Both the position numbers and the translations under genes were made by a program. The notes under the pieces are model-generated. The model had not been told where the DNA came from. It did not search any database and saw nothing but the letters and a program-made list of their open reading frames with translations. Positions 1 through 6,377 of a stretch of DNA of 11,373 nt are shown here, piece after piece. Numbering within the stretch: position 1 is the stretch's first letter; each line of letters begins with the position of its first letter. This DNA is from Desulfuromonadaceae bacterium. GTDB taxonomy: Bacteria > Desulfobacterota > Desulfuromonadia > Desulfuromonadales > Syntrophotaleaceae. The stretch is from positions 1 through 11,373 of the forward strand of contig JAIOSZ010000187.1 in the NCBI GenBank assembly GCA_021107335.1. Direction: 5' to 3'.

Positions 1-2
1 AT

Positions 3-776
3 GATTTCGTCAGCGGTACGGCCCTGCTCGATTCAGCAATCCGCCAGGACTTCACCGCCTTCGATAATATTCAACTGCATTACACCCTGAACAATGTCAC
101 CCGCGCCAGCGGCGGCAACCTGTTTGTTGCGATCACCTTCAGCCGCATGGTGACATCCAGCCGCACCGGCGACACCTTTACTGATAACTCCAGCACCGAA
201 TTCACCTTCAAGGTCGAGAACGGCGTACCCAAAATCTACAGCATGAAAAACCCATTGGTCTTCGGCTTGAGCGATGCAGACAATATCGCCACCGGAACGA
301 TCAATAGCGGATCCAACGACGACGTTCTCACCCTAAGCACATCCGGCACCGCAGCACTTACGCCGCTCAGTTCGATTTCAGCTGCCTCGACTAGCACATC
401 AACGTCAACATCAACGACCGCGACGATGACCCTAACGGATAATTCCGGCTCCCATGGAGGCTTTTTTCTGGCAACCGGTGCAAGTGCCGGTGGGGGGACA
501 GGGGACGTTTATCTGGAAATCAACTCACTCTGGTCAGGAACATCTGCAACCTTTGCATCTTTAGGCTCAGCCGCCATTGAAGGAATCACCAGCGTTTCCG
601 CGGGTCCATACATGGACCCAGCAGTGTTCGGGTTTGCTGTAGGAGACACTTATGCAGTCAGTCTCGCCGATGGCACGTATGGAATTATACAGATTACAAA
701 TTTCACCGATGCAATGCCCAATTTCTCAGTCGAACTGAAATACAAATATCAACCAAACGGCTCAACTTCTTTTTAG
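3..776 (+). CDS. Secreted-type protein with NTF2-like and C-terminal beta-rich domain (5' end missing)
   Basis: The frame is open from the first bases of the window (257 codons visible), so the internal ATG at 147 is not the start and the N-terminus lies outside. Visible residues 1-85 contain a pattern (FDNIQLHYTL, then ENGVPKIYSMKNPL) typical of the last strands of an NTF2/SnoaL-like fold, where an E-x-G-x-x-K-x-Y motif is common. A low-complexity Ser/Thr linker (repeated ST, about residues 122-132, encoded by near-repeats of acatca/acgtca) follows. After it comes a beta-rich domain ending in GDTYAVSLADGTYGIIQI, which resembles a GHTYAVKT-DGKYAKI motif I associate with bacterial surface proteins. 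Ser/Thr/Gly richness and near absence of Cys suit an exported protein. Its N-terminal part resembles the C-terminal domain of the next gene. Specific function is not recognised. A strong terminator follows directly. Confidence 0.7.
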   Translation, partial: DFVSGTALLDSAIRQDFTAFDNIQLHYTLNNVTRASGGNLFVAITFSRMVTSSRTGDTFTDNSSTEFTFKVENGVPKIYSMKNPLVFGLSDADNIATGTINSGSNDDVLTLSTSGTAALTPLSSISAASTSTSTSTSTTATMTLTDNSGSHGGFFLATGASAGGGTGDVYLEINSLWSGTSATFASLGSAAIEGITSVSAGPYMDPAVFGFAVGDTYAVSLADGTYGIIQITNFTDAMPNFSVELKYKYQPNGSTSF

Positions 777-799
777 CACCCGCTAGCCTGCTCCAAACC

Positions 800-838
800 A
801 AGCCTGCCTTACGCTCGAAGCGGGGCAGGCTTTTTTTT
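800..838 (+). terminator. Rho-independent terminator
   Basis: A perfect 9-bp inverted repeat (AAGCCTGCC at 800-808 and GGCAGGCTT at 824-832) is followed by a run of T to 838. It lies 24 bp after the stop codon at 776, so it should end transcription of the first gene and separate it from the PASTA gene. Confidence 0.9.
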
Positions 839-938
839 CAAGATTTATTGCCCGAAGCCCAAGCAAACAAAGAGGCCTCAGGAATCGTTTTGTTGGCCGC
901 GTGCTGCTAGTGCCTGTCGGTCTAACATTACCCGGCAT

Positions 939-944
939 TATAAT
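939..944 (+). promoter_or_regulatory. Candidate -10 box for the PASTA-repeat gene
   Basis: There is a perfect TATAAT at 939-944, about 92 bp before the TTG start at 1036 and downstream of the previous gene's terminator. No good TTGACA-like -35 is seen at 16-18 bp upstream (the region reads tgtcgg). The promoter is therefore either activator dependent or a chance match. Confidence 0.3.
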
Positions 945-1023
945 AGGGCAGTTTTTTGAGGTCCGTGAGACCCGTATCGCTACCAGGTTTATGTCACAGC
1001 AAACTTCTCAAGGATCACAATCA

Positions 1024-1038
1024 AAGGAGGTCGCATTG
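1024..1038 (+). promoter_or_regulatory. Strong Shine-Dalgarno that fixes a TTG start
   Basis: AAGGAGG at 1024-1030, five bases before an in-frame TTG at 1036-1038. The first ten codons from this TTG begin a textbook signal peptide. The longer reading from GTG at 901 has no comparable ribosome-binding site, and it would place the hydrophobic segment internally. Confidence 0.8.
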
Positions 1039-4000
1039 GCTAAAAGGGTCTTGTCTACAATCTATTGGCTCTCTTTGATATTTGCCCCATGCCTTTGTAC
1101 CGCGGCATGGGCTGAGTATAGCCCTTTTACCGAAGGACAAACCGGCCAGGAACTGGTTCAAACGGCCAACCAAAACGGCTTTGCTATTGAATTCAGATCG
1201 TTTCCGGCCAGAAATGCCGCTGACTTTGATCGAGCGATAAATATCAAGGTCCGAGGAAGACAAGTCTATGCCGATTGGGTAAATACCTATCGAATAGGAC
1301 GTTACGGGGGACAGAAACTATCGATAATTAAAAAGCAGTTTGAGAATTCGCCTATAAAGCTTGAAATTGAATATATTGTCACCAAGAACATTGACCAGTA
1401 TGGCTTGATAATCCGGCAGAATCTCCAACCCGGAAGAGTTGTCGCAGCCCAATGCCCGCCATACAGCAAGGTCCTGTCTCAATCCAACTTGTTTAAAAGA
1501 CCGACATTAAACAACCCGCGTTTAAGCAGCTATACGGGACGCGGCAATTATTCTCCCCCAAATTTTTACCATAACAATAACGGAGATGTGGTTCTCAAAT
1601 TAACCGTTTTGACCATGGAGCCGGTCGAGATGATAGATTTGGCCGGACTAACCTTCCAGGAGGCCAAAACAAGGCTATCCAACATGGGCATGCCCATCGG
1701 ATATATCCAGGACACCTATGAAAAAACCTATCAAGCCAACTTATATGGCAAAATTTTTAAGCAGTCGATCCCGGCGGGCACCCTTTTAACCGAACCGAAA
1801 ATGATGGGAGTGATGATTTACGCATTTCCGGAGACAAAAATGCCGGATCTGACAAAAGGGTGGACAATAGATCGAGCAGAACAGGAACCCTATCTGATAA
1901 TTGTCCCGAACTATATACCAACAGATGATATTGCAAAAGACCGCCTGATTATTGCCCAAGATATCAAGGCAGACTCACCCCTGGTCAAAAAAACCAGTGT
2001 CAGGGTAAACGTCTATAGATATAGAAACCCCTTCAACCGATTGGACTACATTAACGTTCATCGGGATGTCGCCATAAAATTATTGAACGAAAAAAACCTT
2101 CGATACCGCATTGAAACAAAGGATATTTTTGATCATTTCAAATCCACCTTTGACCTGGAATTCATCAAACAAAATGACATGAAGGTGGTCGAGGCTGAAC
2201 AGCAAGGAACAACGGTTGTCTTGACCGTATTGCAATATACCCCGCAATCCGACGCCATGCCGGATCTGGTCGGCAAAGACTGCCAGGCTGCCATTCAAGA
2301 CGCCATCATCCTTCAAAAGGCTCTCCCGGGGCTGACTTATAGTACTGAATATATTCCAACTGAGCTGTTAAAAAGTGATGGACTGGTCGTAAGAATAGAA
2401 CCCGAAGCATTCACACCAATAAAATCCTATGACACCATCAAAATATTCTGTGGCAAAGCAACAATCACTAACATTGATGATATTAAAGCCATGGTGCCGG
2501 ATCTTCGTGGGCAGACTGCCGATGAGGCAAAACAAGAACTTTCGGCACTTGGGTTCAGTAAAATTGTTGTTACAAAAGAAAAAAAAGTGGGTGCTGTTGA
2601 CGGGACCGTTGTCGACCTGATCAATCAGATCGGCATGTCTGCCATTGGCTATAAAACGTTTAAAAGTGAAAAAATCACCATCAATATCGCTGACATCCAA
2701 GCCATTGAAATGCCGGAGATGGGTCACTACGCAGGACTTTCTCCGGACCAGGCAAAAATGTTTTTACTTCACCTGGGGTACCGTAATTTCGAGTTTGAAT
2801 CTGAAGCAGACTCCTATGTCAAGTATGTATCAGATCAGCCGCCGGGAAAGGTCATAGCGACAGTCCCCCGATGGAAAACAAAGCTGCCCTATGGCAAAGA
2901 TACGCTGATCACCTTGATTGTCCGCCCGGAACCCGGCCAGGCACTTCCCGAAGCTATCCATCTAAATCCACCGGACAAACCGGAGACGGTCAAGGTGCCC
3001 GGATTGAAATTGACCCTGGCCGAAACTATCCAGGTTATGGAAGACAACGACCTGGTCCCCGTGGTGACTTATGAGGTTACCAAATTTGCCCACTTTAAAG
3101 ACAAGATCAAACCAGGGTCAGTTCCCGCCTGGCAAACCATCGTAAAGCGAGGCTCAAAAGTGGCCTTCACTGTATACACGCTTAAAGCGGTTGTCCCGCC
3201 GGTCACCATATTTGACGAAAATACTGCGATTTCTTTAATCGAAAACAACAATCTCAAGGCCACGGTTTCGTACGTCCCGACAAATATTAAAAGTCAGGAC
3301 AAAAAGGTGTCGACTCAGGACCCTTCAGGTGGGGTCCTCATGGAACCCGGAGCCATCGTAAAACTAAAAGTTTTTCAATTTTCCGGCCTCAGCAGCATGC
3401 CCAATATCTTATTTCGAAAGTACGGCCAATCGGTCGCGACTCTGTTAAACGATTATTTTAGCTTGCAGCATAAGGTCGTGGAAATCCCAACCGAATTTGA
3501 AGAAGATGACGGGAAAATCATTAAGACTCTTCCGCCAGCTGATGCAAAAATTAAGGAGGGGAGCGTTGTTGAGCTTCATGTCTACAAATTATCAACCAAC
3601 GCCAAACGCATTGTTCCCAATGTCAGCTATCTTCCCCTGGAAGTGGCCATACAAGAACTTGAGCACAAAACATTTAAAATACAGCAGACAATTGTTGCCA
3701 CCGACTCGGTGACATTAGAAGGCCGAGTGGCTACCCAAAGTCCGGCGGCAGGCTCTCGCCTTGCCCCAGGATCAACCATTACACTTTCAGTGTACAACCA
3801 TTCCGGGGTCTCCCTGGTGCCAGATTTTTACAACCAGCCAACTGATCCCTGGGTCATGAAAGCCATCGAAAACAAAGGATTGAAATACGAAATCATCGAG
3901 GCCAAAAAGGATGGCTGGGAAACAGTCCCTCTGGGGCATATCTATCGAACTGAACCCGCCGCCAATGAAAAAATCAATCGCGGCGGAACCATTAAGCTCT

Positions 4001-5229
4001 ACATTTATAAAATAGCCGGAAAAGTACCCTCTCTTATCGGTTTGAAAGAGCAGCAAGCCGAGTCACTTCTTACGGCAGCAGGCTATGTTGTCCTCAAGGA
4101 ATACCAGGTGGGGGATTCACCAGAAACAGTCCATAAGCAGTTACCAGCGCCGTTCACCCTTCCGAAACATGTCGAAGTAACACTCACTATTGAAAAAAAA
4201 GGAGTCCGTGTTCCAAGTATTGTTTCAAGTGATTTGGAAAGCGCAGAAAAAGTTTTAAAAGCAAAGGAATTTCAAATCAAGACCGTTTATGTCAGACAAA
4301 GTTCGGCACTCGCCGGGACAGTGGTCGAGCAAAAACCGCTACAAGGCAGCAATGTTGTGCCCGGAACCGTCATAACGCTTTCTGTGGCAGAGTATCCAAA
4401 TGGGGTAGAAGTGCCCAATCTTATCGGTCAACGGCCTCTTAAAGAAGTGATCGATTTGCTAGAAAAGAAAAAACTTAAACATGAAATCATTCCGGGAAAA
4501 GATGTTGGTGTCAGGACATCTAATTGGGGCAGAATTTATGAAATTCAACCCGCCCCTGGTTCTAAGGTAAAAGCAGGGACCACTCTTAAGTTATATAGCT
4601 ATACGACCCAAAAAAGAGTTCCAGATGTCATAGGCAAACCAGAGGTAGAAGCCACCAAGGTTTTTGAAGATTTTGGATTCGCGGTAAGCAAGTATTATGT
4701 CGTTGATGCCGCCGCGCCCGGCACAGTTATAAGTCAATCTCAAAAGAGCGGCAATCCACCCCTGCATGCCGCTATTACGCTTGCTATTAGCAAGGGCGCG
4801 ATCGTACCAAACAAAAGTATGAATGTTAAATTATCTCAGCCAGGCCCTGAGATCATTTCCGCCTTTACCGCGCTTTACAATAATTTTAAAGCGGCCTATG
4901 AATCCAAGGATGAATATGCGGTATCCGCATTGATTTCAGGAGACTGGGGTTCAAGTGATGGCAACAGCATTTCCGATTTAGAAGACAATTTACACAATAT
5001 GTTTAGCGTCTTCGACGATATTGAATACAGCTTGTCTGGACTCAGTATCAGCGAAATCGGGACGAACCTCTACAACGTCGGCTATAGCGTCACCATCCGT
5101 GGCACAATATTCGACAACGATCTGACCCACGAAGAAGTCTCCGCAGTTACCGAACAGATCATTATCGACAGCAGCGGACAAGCCAAAATCCACAAAACCC
5201 TGGGCGGCAACTACTGGTCGAGGCAATGA
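1036..5229 (+). CDS. Giant exported multi-PASTA-repeat protein with C-terminal NTF2-like domain
   Basis: Read from TTG at 1036 the product is 1397 aa. Residues 2-26 form a type I signal peptide (AKR, a hydrophobic core, then AWA before Glu27), so the protein should be periplasmic, surface bound or secreted. From about residue 197 to 1254 there are at least 15 tandem units of 60-80 aa with the PASTA pattern: a V/MP-D/N-L-x-G opening (e.g. VPDLRGQTADEA, VPNLIGQRPLKEV, VPDVIGKPEVEA), a helix, a Q-x-P-x-x-G turn and a closing V-x-L-x-V strand. A degenerate unit may sit at about 105-195. PASTA domains are known from Ser/Thr kinases (PknB/StkP) and some penicillin-binding proteins, where they sense peptidoglycan; no kinase, transmembrane anchor or transpeptidase domain is present here. 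Residues 1265-1395 look like an NTF2-like fold. The gene is visibly more A/T rich than the operons to its right. An envelope or cell-wall-associated role is inferred, not shown. Confidence 0.85.
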   Translation: MAKRVLSTIYWLSLIFAPCLCTAAWAEYSPFTEGQTGQELVQTANQNGFAIEFRSFPARNAADFDRAINIKVRGRQVYADWVNTYRIGRYGGQKLSIIKKQFENSPIKLEIEYIVTKNIDQYGLIIRQNLQPGRVVAAQCPPYSKVLSQSNLFKRPTLNNPRLSSYTGRGNYSPPNFYHNNNGDVVLKLTVLTMEPVEMIDLAGLTFQEAKTRLSNMGMPIGYIQDTYEKTYQANLYGKIFKQSIPAGTLLTEPKMMGVMIYAFPETKMPDLTKGWTIDRAEQEPYLIIVPNYIPTDDIAKDRLIIAQDIKADSPLVKKTSVRVNVYRYRNPFNRLDYINVHRDVAIKLLNEKNLRYRIETKDIFDHFKSTFDLEFIKQNDMKVVEAEQQGTTVVLTVLQYTPQSDAMPDLVGKDCQAAIQDAIILQKALPGLTYSTEYIPTELLKSDGLVVRIEPEAFTPIKSYDTIKIFCGKATITNIDDIKAMVPDLRGQTADEAKQELSALGFSKIVVTKEKKVGAVDGTVVDLINQIGMSAIGYKTFKSEKITINIADIQAIEMPEMGHYAGLSPDQAKMFLLHLGYRNFEFESEADSYVKYVSDQPPGKVIATVPRWKTKLPYGKDTLITLIVRPEPGQALPEAIHLNPPDKPETVKVPGLKLTLAETIQVMEDNDLVPVVTYEVTKFAHFKDKIKPGSVPAWQTIVKRGSKVAFTVYTLKAVVPPVTIFDENTAISLIENNNLKATVSYVPTNIKSQDKKVSTQDPSGGVLMEPGAIVKLKVFQFSGLSSMPNILFRKYGQSVATLLNDYFSLQHKVVEIPTEFEEDDGKIIKTLPPADAKIKEGSVVELHVYKLSTNAKRIVPNVSYLPLEVAIQELEHKTFKIQQTIVATDSVTLEGRVATQSPAAGSRLAPGSTITLSVYNHSGVSLVPDFYNQPTDPWVMKAIENKGLKYEIIEAKKDGWETVPLGHIYRTEPAANEKINRGGTIKLYIYKIAGKVPSLIGLKEQQAESLLTAAGYVVLKEYQVGDSPETVHKQLPAPFTLPKHVEVTLTIEKKGVRVPSIVSSDLESAEKVLKAKEFQIKTVYVRQSSALAGTVVEQKPLQGSNVVPGTVITLSVAEYPNGVEVPNLIGQRPLKEVIDLLEKKKLKHEIIPGKDVGVRTSNWGRIYEIQPAPGSKVKAGTTLKLYSYTTQKRVPDVIGKPEVEATKVFEDFGFAVSKYYVVDAAAPGTVISQSQKSGNPPLHAAITLAISKGAIVPNKSMNVKLSQPGPEIISAFTALYNNFKAAYESKDEYAVSALISGDWGSSDGNSISDLEDNLHNMFSVFDDIEYSLSGLSISEIGTNLYNVGYSVTIRGTIFDNDLTHEEVSAVTEQIIIDSSGQAKIHKTLGGNYWSRQ
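1624..4797 (+). repeat. Array of about 15 PASTA-type repeats within the coding sequence
   Basis: Approximate unit boundaries in residues of the TTG-started protein: 197-265, 266-332, 333-405, 406-476, 484-553, 555-633, 651-718, 719-784, 785-853, 858-924, 925-994, 995-1055, 1057-1123, 1124-1193 and 1194-1254. The N-terminal units are the most divergent. The last six are closest to the PASTA consensus and to each other, forming two copies of an A-B-C triplet (3607-4200 and 4204-4797). Confidence 0.75.
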
Positions 5230-5413
5230 TCGGTCGAACTTAAAACAAATCCGCCCCAAGAGTAGGGGGGGCTGGGGGCATTCTTGCTTTAGTGCATTAA
5301 GAGGCCTACCCACCACAACTGAAGATCCTCCCTTGGATTGGAATAGCTCTTTACCCTCTCTGGCTGCCCGGCTTACTGAGGGTCCGCAAAGTCAGCTCAA
5401 AAGTGCACCACAT

Positions 5414-5437
5414 GAGTCAAGCAAAGACTTGACCCCC
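5414..5437. repeat. Dispersed short palindrome, copy 1
   Basis: GTCAAG (5416-5421) and CTTGAC (5428-5433) form a perfect 6-bp stem with a 6-nt loop, followed by a C run and then T runs. The core TCAAGCAA-x-x-ACTTGACCCC recurs at 9383-9402. With the T tract at 5438-5443 it could act as a weak terminator on the + strand, but it lies about 185 bp after the PASTA stop codon. Confidence 0.55.
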
Positions 5438-5586
5438 TTTTTTACCTTTTTTATGTTGGACGCACCGCTACACCTTTTCGTAGCAAGATTTGAATGGTCT
5501 ACCGAAGATGAGACTATCGTGGGGAAATGAACTGGAGCGTTTTGCACGGGTGATACGGGGAAGGTGATTTTTGAATTGGCCAAGCC

Positions 5587-5615
5587 TTGATGCATTCGCA
5601 GAACGCTTCTATTAT
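5587..5615 (+). promoter_or_regulatory. Candidate sigma70 promoter in the intergenic stretch
   Basis: TTGATG at 5587-5592 and TATTAT at 5610-5615 are separated by exactly 17 bp. No real gene lies downstream on the + strand. A transcript starting near 5622 would run directly into the hairpin at 5637-5717. This may be a small-RNA promoter or a chance match. Confidence 0.3.
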
Positions 5616-5636
5616 AGGATGGCTAAGCAAAGATTT

Positions 5637-5717
5637 CACCCTACAACGCCTGGTGTTTTTTCGGAGATGAAGACATACATTTAGTCTGTCGAGGCACTAA
5701 AAACACGCCGTAGGGTG
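5637..5717. repeat. Long imperfect hairpin with CACCCTAC termini
   Basis: Outer arms CACCCTAC (5637-5644) and GTAGGGTG (5710-5717) are perfect complements. Inside them GTGTTTTT (5653-5660) pairs with AAAAACAC (5699-5706), leaving an asymmetric bulge and a loop of about 38 nt. The overall length of 81 bp with complementary ends resembles a small non-autonomous palindromic element, but no target-site duplication was identified. Confidence 0.45.
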
Positions 5718-5736
5718 GACTCGTTGCGACGTCATA

Positions 5737-5949
5737 TTATTCGCTTTGATCCTCAATGGAGCACAAGCCCATCAAGCGCAAAGCCAGCGCATTTTCGACG
5801 GTAGTCGTATAACGCCACGAATAAAGCTTCTGGCTAAACTTTCCGGTATCCAGGTATTTGCATTTGTGCCAGAGCTCAGGGTGCTTGGCTCTGATGGTGT
5901 CTCTCTGGAGGAATGTAAGAGATATTAACTTTTTCACCTTGTTCTCCAC
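5737..5949 (-). CDS. Doubtful 70-aa ORF, unknown
   Basis: GTG-started frame of 70 codons, bounded directly upstream by an in-frame TAG. The residue mix (e.g. HPELWHKCKYLDTGKFS) looks plausible for protein, and it could be a fragment of a lost gene. There is no clear Shine-Dalgarno, no recognisable domain, and the start relies on GTG. It may equally be non-coding. Confidence 0.25.
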   Translation of the reverse strand: MENKVKKLISLTFLQRDTIRAKHPELWHKCKYLDTGKFSQKLYSWRYTTTVENALALRLMGLCSIEDQSE

Positions 5950-6093
5950 GGCCTAACGTTAATTTGGAATGGATCTATAATCAAACGCTTTAACCGATAA
6001 AATATACAACAAATTGGCTGAAAGCTGAAAGGTAGAACTATCAACATCAATTACATCTTCATGGAATAGCTTACAGACAGCGACTAAGGGAGA

Positions 6094-6136
6094 ATAACGC
6101 AACGACGGTGCATATGCGTTATGGGTTTTACACCCA
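6094..6136. repeat. Two adjacent small inverted repeats
   Basis: ATAACGCA (6094-6101) and TGCGTTAT (6115-6122) are perfect 8-bp complements around a 13-nt loop. TGGGT (6122-6126) and ACCCA (6132-6136) form a second, abutting stem. The structure is clear; its role is not. Confidence 0.4.
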
Positions 6137-6307
6137 ACAGCACCTTCGATCAACCTTGCGCAAGAGAAGCGGTCCGACCATTTCAGCAACCTACTGTCAG
6201 AAAAGAGGGCGTACCAAGGGAGCTACAATGCCGGCACACAGAACATTGCTCCTTAGCCTTTACGTGCCCTCAAACAACATGCCCCACGCAGTGGCAGCCA
6301 TTTTTTG

Positions 6308-6363
6308 CCTACTTTTTGTTGGCTTGGACAAAAAGTAGGGCGTCTGGCGGGACGCGACCCGCC
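6308..6363. repeat. Double hairpin downstream of the VWA gene
   Basis: A perfect 12-bp inverted repeat (CCTACTTTTTGT at 6308-6319, ACAAAAAGTAGG at 6328-6339) is followed by GGCGGG (6346-6351) and CCCGCC (6358-6363). The GC-rich stem begins 14 bp after the stop codon of the - strand VWA gene, so it may help end that transcript. Neither stem has a classic T run directly after it. From memory, similar double stems recur in gammaproteobacterial genomes; I could not check this. Confidence 0.5.
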
Positions 6364-6377
6364 GGTTTTAATCATAA

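Larger units (their letters stand above)
5230..6377. other. 1.15-kb stretch without a convincing gene, rich in palindromes
   Basis: No reading frame here shows a recognisable domain together with a ribosome-binding site. What can be seen is a short dispersed palindrome (5416-5433), a sigma70-like promoter (5587-5615), a long hairpin with 8-bp arms (5637-5717), a doubtful 70-aa ORF on the - strand, a pair of small hairpins (6094-6136), and a double hairpin next to the VWA gene (6308-6363). The mixture looks like accumulated small repeats and gene debris between two convergent units. Confidence 0.6.

Noticed and set aside
901..1035. N-terminal extension of the PASTA protein from GTG 901.
   Set aside because: It lacks a ribosome-binding site, overlaps a perfect TATAAT and would bury the signal peptide; TTG 1036 is far better supported.
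1021..4056. Several - strand frames of 64-119 codons inside the PASTA gene.
   Set aside because: All are shadows of the strongly supported + strand coding sequence and show no domain or ribosome-binding site of their own.
5251..5280. GC-rich hairpin (GCCCC...GGGGC) 20-50 bp after the PASTA stop codon as a terminator.
   Set aside because: Short stem, purine-rich surroundings and no T run follow; the pairing probably comes from the G run alone.
5333..5530. 65-aa frame on the + strand after the PASTA gene.
   Set aside because: No ribosome-binding site or motif, and it crosses the dispersed palindrome at 5414-5437.
5947..5962. GTTAGGC on the - strand just before a small GTG-started ORF, like an integron attC core site and cassette gene.
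   Set aside because: No matching RYYYAAC partner was found 50-150 bp away, and no complete stem structure; seven bases matching a degenerate core is expected by chance.
5959..6189. 76-aa frame on the - strand, in tandem with the 70-aa frame at 5737-5949.
   Set aside because: It starts with TTG without a ribosome-binding site, runs through the inverted repeats at 6094-6136 and has no recognisable motif; most likely non-coding.
6108..6338. 76-aa frame on the + strand ending in FCLLFVGLDKK.
   Set aside because: Its C-terminus is simply a translation of the CCTACTTTTTGT hairpin repeat and its start lies in another inverted repeat.
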